Positions 13,158 to 24,081 of a stretch of 64,000 nt of DNA are shown here, in pieces. The notes under the pieces are model-generated. The model made no database searches and had not been told where the DNA came from. It worked only from the letters and a program-made list of their open reading frames with translations. Origin of the DNA: Mesaphorura yosii (Eukaryota > Arthropoda > Collembola > Poduromorpha > Tullbergiidae); assembly GCA_009869945.1 (NCBI GenBank), contig WIXG01000068.1:124001-188000 (forward strand). Reading direction: 5' to 3'. How positions within the stretch are numbered: the stretch's first letter is position 1; each line of letters starts with the position of its first letter. A program made the translations under genes and the position numbers.

Positions 13158-14770
13158 TTAATGTCGCTTAACTTTGAGCATAATTGGTTTCGGAGCCAAG
13201 ATGTCAAAAGACTTTGGGGTGTAGCTCATCTGCAAAGAGAAATATGCATTTATTTCAGCAGTCAGCAGGTGTTGAGCTAATTTCTGGCTCACCTTTGTCT
13301 CGGCCGTAGCTTCAAAGCGATACTCTTTCAGAATCTGCGCTAACGCCAGCTTGACTTCCATCAGAGCGAACCGTTGAGCAATGCACATTCTCGGACCACC
13401 ACCAAACGGCAAGTACGCGTACGGGTGATGATCGACGGAGTCTCCATTCATGAAACGGTCCGGGTCAAACACTTCTGGGTTTTTGTACTGCGTCTGATCT
13501 CGATGCACCGCGAAAACCGGAACGGAGACGATCGTGCCCGGCTCTACCCTGACACTCCCAAGAATGACTGGCGCCGTGCACTCTCGCTCCACGCGAATCG
13601 CTGGCGGGGATAGGCGGAAAGTTTCCTTCAGAACTGCCTCCAGGCACTTATGGTTCATGACCGAGTCGTGCGTGTACTCATTCAAATTCGACAACTCAGC
13701 AATCAGTTTCTCTTGCCACTGCGGATTCTTGGCCAGATGGTACGCAGATGCCGCCAAGATCGTAGCGGTGGCATCGAATCCACCGAGGAGAAATGTCATT
13801 GACTGGGCCATCATTTCCTCAGTCGTCAGAGACTTTTTCGATTGCGTTCCCACTTGAGTGTCTTCTTTCATTGCTTCTTGGTTCGCGTCGATCATTATCT
13901 GCAGGAAATCGTTGTACACCCTGCCCTTAGAATCGCCTGACTGTGCCTGTGCTTGAGTCCGCTCTTCAATCAAAGTCTTCGACATCGCCACAAAGAACTG
14001 GAAAGGGCGAAGTGCGCGTTTCTGAATTCCGGTCCACGCTGCCAGTTTTGGGAAGAACAGATTGAAGACGAGTTCCCACCGTCCAGTAAATAAAGATTCG
14101 AAGTTCTTTTGAATAGGATTTTGTGGATCGTGGAGAGAGTCGATTCGAGTCCCATACGCGCAGCGGCAGATTACGTCGAACGCCAGCGAGTTGAAATACT
14201 TTTTCGCATCGATGACTTCTCCAGAATCGGCGACAACGCCCAAATTCTTCTTGAATACTTTAATGCAGTCGTTAACGAGTCCCTCCATGGAACGCAATTT
14301 GCCGGACGTGAATGTCGGGCTGATCAGAGCTCGGATACGCCTCCACTCGTCATCTCCATCAAGTGTGAACATACTCAAATCTAAGACAGGTTCTCCGAGT
14401 CTGAAGGGTTTACGGTTCGGGAAGGAGGAGAAGTCCTTCACGAGGAGCTCACGAACGAGGTCAAGATCGCTGAGCATGAGGACTGGAGTTAAACCCTCCA
14501 ACACACCGTACATGGGTCCGTATTTTTGGGTCAATTCCAAATCGTAGAGAGGAATTTCTCGCTTGTGATAGTGCCATTGGTAGAAAAGGCCGGGAGTCTG
14601 AATGCCTTTGCGTCTCCAGTACGTCAACTTGTGGTGTAAATACCTACCAATAGTAGTCAGCGCCAGGATTAAGATTTAAGACTAACATTTGGCTAACTGA
14701 ATTGAAAGTCGAGTAAAACTTACCACACGATCCCAACAACGAGGCCAACAATTAAGGCGATGATCAACAT
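13158..14770 (-). CDS. cytochrome P450, CYP3 clan, copy A
   Basis: Three exons: 14724-14770 (Met plus signal anchor), 13293-14643, 13229-13158; 489 residues. A membrane-bound haem monooxygenase of the CYP3-clan type (CYP3/6/9-like), expected in the ER in xenobiotic or lipid oxidation. Visible marks: N-terminal anchor LIVGLVVGIVW, a PTPG-like QTPGLFYQWHY, I-helix GGFDATAT, K-helix KETFR, PxRF-type FDPDRF, and haem-ligand loop FGGGPRMCIAQRF. The usual I-helix AGxxT here has Gly first and Asp before the Ala-Thr pair, unlike its neighbour copy at 21-23 kb (AGFETTAT). A 63-bp last intron is read through in frame, so a longer single ORF is misleading. No subfamily is assigned. Confidence 0.9.
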
Positions 14771-15460
14771 GATAATGATTAATTTAAGATGGACGGAGCG
14801 GGCGGTTCCAGTCGAGTTGTGCTTCGAATTAAATTTGCGTGATCTGCTGCGTAAAAGTTTTTTTTTCTACTGGGTTGTTAAATCGCGGTTCTCCGAACTT
14901 AAATATCATGTTTATACTCCAGATGATTGGGGGACGTGTAGTGCGTGCTGTGTACGATTTTTTTACTCCGTTTATGTCTAACCATTTACTAACCAGCTCA
15001 TTCGCTATCATCTCATGATAATTTTTTAAGGTTATTAATTACATAATCTGTCTGCACTTCGTCATTTGCTATTACTGCAGTAAAACGCAAGGGCGGAATT
15101 CTCCAGCCGGAGCTGCTACTTGTTCTCTGTGACCAACTCTAATGAGCGGTAGAAACTACTACATTGTCATTTTACAACCAAGGGAACATGAATCAAGGGA
15201 AATACGCTTGGCTTGGTCCATATTTTTAGACTGACCGACGATGCGAGTCATGATCAGGAGAGGTTCATCTTGCCTCTGCAAACGAGGATTCCACAGAATT
15301 ACCCTGTTGCTTACACGAATGAAGTGGAACATGTGATTTGGTCGTGAGTCGTGAATCGAGTTTTGTTTCAAGTTGACAATTCTCCAAAATTCATTCCGTG
15401 TATGTCCGTCGTTTGACTTGGCCAACTTTTCCCGTATTCTCAATTGTTACTGTTGCAGAT
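14771..15460. promoter_or_regulatory. region between divergent P450 A and dehydrogenase genes
   Basis: On the minus strand a TATAAA (plus-strand TTTATA 14911-14916) lies 140 bp upstream of the P450 A start and is a fair core-promoter candidate. On the plus side a CAG acceptor-like site just before ATG 15461 suggests a non-coding first exon for the dehydrogenase. No other gene is seen; ORFs here lack recognisable content. Confidence 0.45.
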
Positions 15461-16725
15461 ATGGCTTTGAAAATCGGTGAGTATGCCGGGGGTCATTTAA
15501 TCAAATCATTCAATCAAGACATAAGTACATTAATTGATTTGGCTCTCCTGTGTCATTTCTCAGGCTGGATCGGCTGCGGTATAATGGGTAGATGGATGTG
15601 CCAGCATATCATGGACGCAGGACACTCTGCCTTCGTGTACAGGTACGGGATGTCATCCGTAAGATTCTACACCCTACTTGTAACTGGTGATCGATCACTG
15701 ATCGGTACTTAATTAAATTAACCGCGTGTCATTTTACTTATTCGTTGTCATTAAATTAATTGTTTGAGTGTGCGAGTGTGCTACCGTGCAGTTAACTGTT
15801 AACAGTGCCTAAAAGCAAGCAATTATTTTCAGTCGAACAGCCGCCAAATGCAAACCACTAATCGAGAGAGGTAACCATTAGTCGCTTAATTTGTGTACAA
15901 CAGCACAAAGCTCACCACAAATTGCTTTTCCTTGCCATATTCACAGGAGCGGTGCTCTGTTCCTCACCCGCCGAGGTGGCCAAGCAAGCAGATGCCATCT
16001 TCACCATCGTCGGATATCCCAAAGACGTGGAGGAGGTCATACTGGGCGAGAATGGTGTGCTGCAGGGGCTCAAATTGCGTAAGTCCCCCGCTGTGGTTGT
16101 GGATATGACGACAAGCAAGCCCGACCTTGCGGCACGCATTGCGGAGGCTGTGAGTAAAGTTCCAGGCTGTGCGGCACTCGACGCGCCTGTATCCGGCGGT
16201 GAGATCGGCGCAAAAGAGGGAAGATTAGCGATCATGGTCGGAGGAGACCAGACCGCCTTCGAGAGAGTCAAACCCTTGTTACTCCAGATGGGCAAGCCAG
16301 AGAAAGGCGGAAAAGTAGAGCGAACAGGAGCCCCTGGCTCAGGTCAGCAAACCAAGTTGACGAATCAGATCATCATCTCCACCACGATGATTGGAGTCGT
16401 GGAAGGGCTGCTGTACGCGCAAAAGGCGGGACTGGACATCGAGACGACCCTGCGACTCGTGGGAAGTGGCGCTGCTGGAAGTTTTAGCCTTACCAACATA
16501 GCTCCGAAGATGGTCGCACGTGACTTCCAGCCAGGCTTCTTTGTCGAGCATTTCGTGAAGGATATGGAGATTGCCCTGGACGAATGCAGGAGGATGGAGC
16601 TCGCCCTGCCAGGGCTGGCGCTGGCTCACCAGCTCTATTTGGCATTGAAGGCACAGGGAGGTGCAAAGTTGGGAACAGCGGGGCTATTGTTGGCAGTTGA
16701 GGCTTTGAATGGAATCAAGAAGTAG
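15461..16725 (+). CDS. beta-hydroxyacid dehydrogenase (HIBADH/tartronate semialdehyde reductase-like)
   Basis: Four coding exons: 15461-15476 (only 16 nt), 15564-15642, 15833-15870 (38 nt), 15947-16725; 303 residues with consistent phases. NAD(P)-dependent oxidation or reduction of a small hydroxyacid. Motifs in order: Rossmann GWIGCGIMGRWM near the N-terminus, substrate motif DAPVSGGEIGAKEGRLA, GQQTKLTNQ with the catalytic Lys, and FVKDMEIAL. No mitochondrial targeting peptide is seen, unlike classical 3-hydroxyisobutyrate dehydrogenase, so a cytosolic glyoxylate or tartronate-semialdehyde type enzyme is likelier. Bacterial and plant proteins resemble this class closely. The introns show it is at home in this genome. 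SHPK follows 261 bp downstream on the same strand. Confidence 0.85.
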
Positions 16726-16986
16726 AGTATCTTGAATAGCTCCCCATGCATTGCAATTGATGATGTGAGAACCAAGATTACGGTGAATTAAAGCACTACT
16801 TTTTAAATGTGAGTTATTGAGTATCTCATCTGCTCTACTGTAACCGCGACCGCAATCAAAAAGATTCAATTCAATTCCTTTTGTAGTGCATTGCATTTCT
16901 GATTTCTCCTCCAGTCCCAGTCGAACAAACTGTCGATTTCTCGAATTTAAATTCGTGATTCACTTCACTCCGCAGAAATTAACCCA

Positions 16987-18634
16987 ATGGAGTACGTCCT
17001 GGGGCTGGACATTGGCACCACCTCCGTCAAGGTGGCGATCGTCGAATCAGAGTCACGCCGCACCATCGCCGTTCATTCACTGCCTTCAAATGTAAGTGTC
17101 TTGGCTATCCAGCTCCTGCTCACTTCAGGTAATAATCAATTGATGTCACTGTGGGTTGTTGTAATTACACAGGCCACCCTGCGGCACGCCCCTGCCTTGC
17201 AGGATGTCCACGCAATCCTCTCCGCCATCGACGCCTGTATCGGAGCCCTGCGCCTGTCCCCATCAGACTTAGCCCGAATAACTCGCATCGGCATTTGTGG
17301 GCAAATGCATGGAGTGTGTCTTTGGAAAGCAGCGGACCCCGCCGACCTTGTCAGGGCGCCCTTGCCTGAATTCAGCCTGCATGCCGCCGCTGCTGCGTCT
17401 GGACTCCAAGTTTCGCCACTGTATACCTGGATGGACGGCAGATGCGATCCGGCCTTCATTGACAGCCTGCCAAAGCCCGATTCTCATTTGAAATTGGCGA
17501 CGGGACACGGATGCGCTACGCTCTTTTGGCTGGAGAGAAACGGAGAAGGTGCGCTTAAGGAGTACGAGCATGCCGGGACGATTATGGTACGACAGACAAG
17601 TTTTTGTTTTTTCTTTCAAATTCTCTTTCTTGGCTGCCCCTGTCCAATTGTTATGCACATTTGCACAGGACCTCGTCGTCGTTCTCCTCTGCGGACGCAT
17701 CGCTCCGCTAATGAGCGCCCAGAATGCCGGCAGCTGGGGATATTTCAACACAGTTAGCAAAGAATGGAACAAGGCCATCTTGGAGGTAGCAGGATTCCCG
17801 GTGCGGCTCCTTCCCACAGTAGCGGACGACGATTGGGCCACCGCAGGTCGACTCCATTCGACCTGGAAAGGAATCGGCGCAGAAGTGAGCGTGTCCGTCG
17901 CGTGGGGCGATCTACAGTGTTCCGTCCTGTCCACGCGGTTGAGTAAAGACGAGGCGCTCGTGAACATTTCTACGTCAGCTCAGATCGGCCACATCCTGGA
18001 GGGAAAGCTGCCACAGCCACACGACTTAAGCACGACGGGCGATGGCGACATGTCGACTGGCGGCTGCGTGGGCGTGGAATACTTTCCGTACTTTAACGGC
18101 ACTCACTTTGCTGTCGGCGCTTCGCTGAATGGAGGAAATGTGCTTTCAGCCTTCGTGCAGATGCTGAGCAGCTGGTGTGCAGAACTGCTTGGCGTGCATG
18201 GGCAGCCTCCTACGGAGGATGAAATTTGGTCTCGGATCCTGCAAGCAGCAGCAGCGGCGACAGCGGAAGAAATTAAACAGCCTGCTCTTGAGGTGATTCC
18301 AACCCTGTACGGCGAACGACACGCGCCATCTACCCTTGCGTCCATCTCAAATGTGAGCCCAGCGAATACAAGTCTCGGCCACGTCACGCGCTCGATCTGC
18401 ACCGGACTCGTACGGAATTTGGTGGGGATGATGCCGATCGAATACCTGCGCAGCAGGGCCGGAATCAAGAAGGTGGTCTTGACAGGATCGACGTTTGCAC
18501 GCAACCCGATTTTATTGCAGGAGTGTGAGAAAGTGTTTGGCGTTGGCGAGTTTGAGGTAAGGGTGGAGTCGGCCGACGCGGCGGTGGGGGCAGCGCTCGC
18601 AGCAGCAGCTGACGCCAGCACCAAAAATGTATGA
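16987..18634 (+). CDS. SHPK: sedoheptulokinase
   Basis: Three exons: 16987-17091, 17173-17586, 17669-18634, all phase 0; 494 residues, close to the human length. It phosphorylates sedoheptulose to sedoheptulose 7-phosphate, feeding the non-oxidative pentose phosphate pathway in the cytosol. It belongs to the FGGY sugar-kinase fold. Visible marks: first phosphate loop LGLDIGTTSVKVAI, substrate region ICGQMHGVCLWK, TWMDGRCDPAF, ATGHGCATLFWL, MSAQNAGSWGYFNT, ASLNGGNVLSAF and the C-terminal ADAAVGAALAA. These segments follow human SHPK rather than xylulokinase or ribulokinase. AATAAA lies at 18685-18690. Confidence 0.93.
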
Positions 18635-18930
18635 ATTCTGAACTGAATGCACTTGCCTGGCTTGATTTATTAAGCTTTTCTTTCAATAAAGACTCGTACT
18701 CTCTTATTTCTTGCCTTATTCAGCTTGGGAGTTGAACGTTTCGTTACGACGCCCCGAATTCTCCGGTAAATCGTCTGGAAATGGAAATATGTAAATAAAT
18801 GTTACAAAACACATCCGGGTAGACTTCCGTCTTAGAAATCATGGGTTTACTCTGTCCCTTCACGCCTGCCACGCTCCGATCACTCCCATCTTGACAGTCT
18901 CAATGATGAGGGTCCCGAGCACCAGCGCTA
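18635..18930. other. gap with possible 3' exon of the minus-strand membrane gene
   Basis: Contains the SHPK 3' end. On the minus strand, about 18779 down to 18674 follows an acceptor-like TTTCCAG and is open for about 34 basic residues. It may be the last exon of the membrane-protein gene at 18.9-19.3 kb, but I could not find a donor that keeps the frame. Confidence 0.25.
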
Positions 18931-19296
18931 TCAAGTACGTAGTGAAAAACATGTACAGTTGCAGGCGGAGTCGGATGCGTCGTGGATGTTGGGCAGGGCG
19001 ACGACCACGGTGGCTACAATCAGCGCGATAGACACCAGATTCACGAGGAGGACGACGAGCCACGCTGCGAGCGGTTTGCAGAACTTCTGGCGAACGACCG
19101 CGCGTGTGAGCGCACGCGCTTGCGATTGCAAGTGTCGGCGGCCAAGGCGAGGATGAATGACTGCCGGATTGAATGCGAATTTTTCGGTGGGCGTTTGGCC
19201 AGCGGGCGTGGGAGCGGGGACAGAAGAAAGCCGTGCTCGAGCCGGAAGGCGAGCCTCATCATCTCGCTTGCGTATGCCGAGAAACAAGTCCCGCAT
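18931..19296 (-). CDS. small basic single-pass membrane protein, unidentified
   Basis: From the first in-frame ATG (19296) the frame gives 121 residues: a basic Arg-rich N-terminal part, then a strong membrane segment (WLVVLLVNLVSIALIVATVV) and a short Cys-containing tail ending at 18931. Just downstream, a different frame of the same DNA encodes a second convincing membrane segment (TTYLIALVLGTLIIETV) that runs to about 18860. Two good membrane segments in adjacent frames suggest either a frame slip (sequence error or decay) near 18960-18990 or a missed splice. The frame is also open upstream of 19296 to about 19377 without an ATG. I do not recognise the family. Confidence 0.35.
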   Translation of the reverse strand: MRDLFLGIRKRDDEARLPARARLSSVPAPTPAGQTPTEKFAFNPAVIHPRLGRRHLQSQARALTRAVVRQKFCKPLAAWLVVLLVNLVSIALIVATVVVALPNIHDASDSACNCTCFSLRT

Positions 19297-19459
19297 TCGT
19301 GAGCGGCCGTCTTGTACGATAGTTTTTCTGCGGGACGATGTGTGGTTCAATTTAAGACCCCAGCGATCTTCGAACAATCATGTATGGAGGAGATAAGAGT
19401 TAAGTTTGTGATTCAGCATGGAGTCGGTCGTCTCACACGCGTACCTTTGAGACAATGCT

Positions 19460-20850
19460 AGAAAAAATGTTTCAAGTGCAACTTGAAGTACGACTTCGTA
19501 TTCCGACCTCGAAATTATCGTCACTTCAAGTTCGACTTGAACCCTTCACTTAAGTGTTACTTGGATTTTGCGTTATTCTGACCGGAGAAGTGCAACTTCA
19601 AGTGATACGGTTTTCAAGTAACTATTCTATTAATTTTCAAGTCTGCCCTGGAGCAGACTTGAGATTTCAAGTGGGAGTTAAATTAAGAGTCAAAACGTGC
19701 TATACCGCTCTATTTTTGACCAACAACTTAAAATACTTGCAACATATCTTCCAACGGCCAGAATGCGGATTAGATTCAGATCTCTTGGGAACATTCCAAC
19801 CAAGTCAGGAATGGGTGCCAGCGTAGAAGCGCTAATATTCCATGCCAAAAATGTTGGACATATTGATACGACAGACTTGGTGGCCAGAAATAGTTGTTCT
19901 ATCACTCTCAATCTAAATCGAATCTGAATGAACGCTAAGTGTCTGTTGTGGTTGATCCAACTGGATCTTAATTGACTCAATTGGACGTGGTTGACCCCCC
20001 AGCAAACTGACGATTGACGCATTTCGTCCAATTCAACATGTCATGAGTATGTGCGATCAGAGTTCAAGTTCCGTAGAACTCAATACTCGATTCCATTACC
20101 AGGTGACTTAATTTGCAAGGAAGCACAATCGCATGTCGCGTGCGCCCGAGGTGAATTTCTTTTGGCTTATCATTTTCTGGTTCCACTGGGTTCACCAGAG
20201 TCTACAAACAATCGACTCAATCGAGCGAGTCATGCGACTGATTTTGGGCTGCATCAAGCGAAGTTACGCGAAGTAAGTCCTGAAGGTATTTATCAGGGGC
20301 CAAATAATCTTGTCCACCCAGCCATAAAGGAGAGAACTTTTCAAAAAGACAAGAACCGAAACAGAATGTACGCTCATCGATCGCGATTTCTGCATTAAAT
20401 TACCGTAAAAATAGCTCTGGTAGAAAGTGTACTGCAAAACGCTGCGACGTTAATGAGAAAACTATTGAAATATGCCGGAACTAGCAAAGCTTTACAACAC
20501 TGCTCCTGAAGAGGAGAAAAATTTGTCCAATCCACGGACACAGTGAGATTAAAGTTTGGCCAAATATTTTCTCATCTTTCAAATCTTCGATCATGCAAAC
20601 ATATTTTATTATGAAATAGTATTGTTGTTGGTATTGCCGATATTGCACCAAAATCGGTGTTCGACACTTGGCACTTGAAGTCTCACTTCGACAAGTGCCG
20701 GTGTTGGAATAGCAAAGGTTCAGTCCCACTTGAACCGAGGTCAAATGACACTTATTCAAGTGCCGGTTAAGTTTCACTTGAAGTTCAATCTCGGAATAAC
20801 ACCCTAAGTATCAATTGATCTCGGTTCAAGTGGAGTGACATAGAAATGGA
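19460..20850. repeat. gene-free block flanked by inverted clusters of ACTTGA/TCAAGT words
   Basis: The left flank (about 19470-19680) and right flank (about 20660-20835) each hold many copies of CACTTGAAGT-like words in both orientations, about 18 in total. The right flank read in reverse resembles the left flank at parts such as TTATTC, ACCGG and ACTTCAAGTG. Between them no protein is recognised. This could be a degenerate non-autonomous DNA transposon with long composite terminal repeats, or a local palindromic-word expansion. No target-site duplication could be fixed by eye. Confidence 0.35.
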
Positions 20851-21224
20851 GGAGTATATAAAAGTATACTATTAGACTTAAAAGTTTAAACACAAGTTGC
20901 AACGCATGATCCGATGTACGCCGGATTCAATGGAACTACCGTGCTCCTCGGTTTGCCCTCGTCGTGCATTCTAAAGCAATTATGATTGCGACTCGAATCA
21001 AGTCTTTCCGGTCTCCGATTTACAAATTTCCCAGATAAGGGTAGGTTTGAGCTCTTGAGTACTTGCCCTTAACTTGTGTAAAATGGAAGGGTAAATTTTT
21101 AGACTTTATTATTAGACGCAGGCATCTAAAAGCAATACATCGAGGTTTTATTGATAATCTGAGTTTGTACAAGAAGAATACAAATATTCGCCGACAATCC
21201 TCACCCATCCAACGCCGCTCTCGC
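20851..21224. other. 3' flank of P450 copy B
   Basis: AT-rich sequence. The minus-strand AATAAA (plus-strand TTTATT 21105-21110) is the likely poly(A) signal of P450 B. A TATATAAAAG at about 20876 looks TATA-like on the plus strand, but no gene follows it. Confidence 0.4.
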
Positions 21225-22858
21225 TTAAAGTCGGTTAACTTTCAGCATGATCGGTTTGGGAGCCAAGACGTCAAAGGACGATGGAGTGTAGTTCATCTGC
21301 AATGAGAATAATGGCGATGATGCAATCGTCAATGACCTCAATTGTTCAAGCCAGTTCTAATGCAATCCTCCGCACCCACCTTTGTTTCGGGAGTAGCTTC
21401 AAAGCGGTACTCCTTCAGAATCTGCGCGAATGCTAACTTAACTTCCATCAATGCGAACCTTTGCGCAATGCACATTCGGGGACCGCCTCCAAATGGAATA
21501 TGCGCGTAAGGGTGATGATCGACGGAGTCCCCGCTAATAAACCGGTCCGGGTCAAACACGTCGGGGTTCTTGTACTGCGCCGGGTCTCGGTGCACCTGGA
21601 ACACAGGAATGGAGATCACCGTGCCAGGCTCCACTTTGACATTCCCAAGAATTGTTGGTACGGTGCACTCGCGCTCCACGCGAATCGCTGGCGGAGACAG
21701 CCGGAAAGCTTCCTTCAGGAAGGCGTCCAGATACTTCAGGTTCATGACAGAGTCGTGCGTGTACTCATTCAAACTCGACAGCTCAGCAATTAGCTGGTCT
21801 TGCAACTCTGGATTCTTTGCCAGGTGATATGCGGTTGTTGACAAGATCGTTGCGGTGGTCTCGAAACCGGCAATCAGAAATATTAGTGATTGGGCTATCA
21901 TTTCTTCAGTCGTCACGGACTTCTTCAGCTGGGTTCCGCTTTGGGTTCGGATATCTTTGTCTTCTTTCATTGCTTCCTGATTTGCGTTGATCATCAGCTG
22001 CAAGAAGTCATTGTAGACTCTACCGTTAGAATTTTGTGCTTGAGTTCTTTCTTGGATCAAAGTTTTCGTCATCGAAACGAAAAACTGGAAAGGGCGAAGT
22101 GCACGTCCTTGGATTCCGGTCCACGCTGCCAGTTTGGGGAATAGCACGTTGAAGATAAGTTCCCAATGCCCAGAAAATATAGACTCGAAATGCTTCTGAA
22201 TGGGATTGTGCGGGTCGTGGAGAGAATCAATTTTCGTCCCGTAAGCGCAACGAGAGAGCACGTCAAAGGATAATGAGTTAAAGTATTTTTTAACGTCGAT
22301 GACATCTCCAGAATCTGCGACGACCCCCAAATTTTCTTTAAACACGCGAATGCAGTCGTTAACGAGTCCCTCCATGGAACGCAGTTTGCCTGATGTGAAT
22401 GTTGGGCTGACCAGAGTTCGGATTCGTTTCCAGTCGTCGTTGCCGTCCAGCGAAAACAGATTCAAGTCAACCAATGGCTCTCCAAGTCTGAAAGGCTTGT
22501 GGTTCGGGAAGGACCCGAAATCTTTCACCAAAATCTCGCGGATGAGGTCCAAGTCGCTGACGATGAGAATTGGCTTAAGGCCCTCCATCACGCCGTACAC
22601 GGGCCCATACTTTTGGCTCATTTCTAGATCGTAGAGTGGGAGTTCTTTTCTGTAGTAGTGCCATTGGTAAGGAAGGCCGGGCGTCGGAACGCCTTTGCGC
22701 TGCCAGTACGTCAGTTTGTGGTGCAAATACCTGCGAATGCGAATGGAAATCAAAACCAGGAACAGGCCAACAGTAAACTAGCTGATCGCTAATTCAAGTA
22801 TTAAAACTTACCACACAACTCCAACAATGAGACCAACAATTAAGGCGAGAGTCAACAT
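21225..22858 (-). CDS. cytochrome P450, CYP3 clan, copy B
   Basis: Three exons: 22812-22858, 21380-22730, 21225-21296. The lengths (47, 1351, 72 nt) are identical to those of copy A, giving 489 residues. It is a close paralogue of copy A by duplication, with most residues shared. Marks: anchor LALIVGLIVGVVW, I-helix AGFETTAT (the canonical A/G-G-x-E/D-T-T form), KEAFR as ExxR, FDPDRF, and haem loop FGGGPRMCIAQRF. Both copies have Ala rather than Gly two residues after the haem Cys. The likely role is oxidative detoxification or lipid metabolism in the ER; the substrate is unknown. A TATA box lies about 80 bp upstream. Confidence 0.92.
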
Positions 22859-22935
22859 GATACAGTTATAAAATTAAGGTCTTGTCTTCGTCGTCGTTTG
22901 AGCAAATCTGAGCGTCTAAAGTCGGTGATCTTGAG

Positions 22936-22943
22936 CTTATATA
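22936..22943 (-). promoter_or_regulatory. TATA box of P450 copy B
   Basis: Minus-strand TATATAAG about 80 bp upstream of the start codon at 22858, within CATATATAAGCTC. Spacing fits a transcription start near 22910 and a short 5' UTR. Confidence 0.6.
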
Positions 22944-23935
22944 TGCTCAATGTTGCAGTCGGCTCCTTCTGAATAATTACTACGACTCTGTAACCCTAAT
23001 TTACAAGCTTAATTCAAGTGTTTGGGGGACGTGTTGAAGCGGCACGTTCTCATCAAATAAATAACATATAATCACTCTAATCACAATTTTTTGCCTCATG
23101 TGTTCTTGCTGTACTGCTGAAGCTTTTTGTCCAGCTCAAGCGCCTCGCCGAGATAATTTTTTTCAAGGTTATTTAATTGCATAATGTGCTCGCTTTCTGC
23201 TACACCGCTGCGTGTGCCTTTGACCATTTGTATTCAATATCAATGCATTACAGTGCTAAATTAGTGTTCCACATTCGCCAGCTGGAGTTAATTGTCAATT
23301 AAGTGCGGACTGACAACAAAAAAACTGCGCATCTCGACAAAGAACCCCAAATTGGCAGCGATTTGACCTACCAGCTGCCACCTGCTTTTATATTTAGCAT
23401 TCAGCATTTAACGTTTAGCACTCCACTCATTCATTCGCTTCCTGACCTCGTGGAATTATTCGCAGGCTATCACGTTAGGCTATTTACGGGTATGACGCTG
23501 GACGGCCGGCCGGACTTTCTCTGCTCTCTTGTTTTTCATTAAACAGCTTTCTTTGGCTTTGCGATTGCGGTGGTGGATTAACCCCCGACGGAGTACAATT
23601 CCCAATAAATTTTCATCACGCTAATCTCGAAGATGTTTCAAAGAAATCTGTAGCGAATTGCGAATCTTTGTCGTTCGCAATTCTTAAACCCTCACTTTCT
23701 TTGCTCGTCGAGTGCGCGAGTCCTGGAAATGCGTGGCGTGGCGTGTGTTATTTGAGGCTTAAGAAGAGCGATTGAAAGAACGTGATTGTGGTGAAATTAC
23801 GTTTGTAGTTTGCCATTTCCTTCATTAATTTCCTACCCACGATTTGCACGGACTCACGGACCAAAATTGTATTCGTATTCGCGCACTCGCCAACGCTGAC
23901 GCTGTCTGACAACCATCGACATATGGAGCCAGACG

Positions 23936-23943
23936 TATAAATA
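23936..23943 (+). promoter_or_regulatory. TATA box of the CAPA gene
   Basis: TATAAATA in the context GACGTATAAATACGGGGC, 139 bp upstream of the CAPA start codon. A start site near 23966 would give a 5' UTR of roughly 115 nt. Confidence 0.65.
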
Positions 23944-24081
23944 CGGGGCATGCGTCCATTTCTGCACCTATTCACTCACTTGTCTCCTTCCGTCTCGGAC
24001 AAGAACAAGAAAGAAGAAAAGAAGATACAAAATACAAGCCCTGCTCCCAGTTACCCATTTTCCCAAGCCAAATTCAGCATC

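Larger units (their letters stand above)
22859..24081. other. intergenic region between divergent P450 B and CAPA
   Basis: Holds the P450 B promoter, then about 900 bp of AT-rich sequence with no supported gene, and the CAPA promoter and 5' UTR at the right end. The 79-codon ORF at 23303-23542 shows no recognisable content. Confidence 0.5.

Noticed and set aside
13158-13293. P450 A read as one ORF without the last intron
   Set aside because: The 63-bp stretch has GT-AG ends, and skipping it gives the same exon length (72 nt) as copy B.
20051-20398. 115-codon ORF inside the inverted-repeat block, considered as a transposase remnant
   Set aside because: No catalytic motif or recognisable fold; no support beyond openness.
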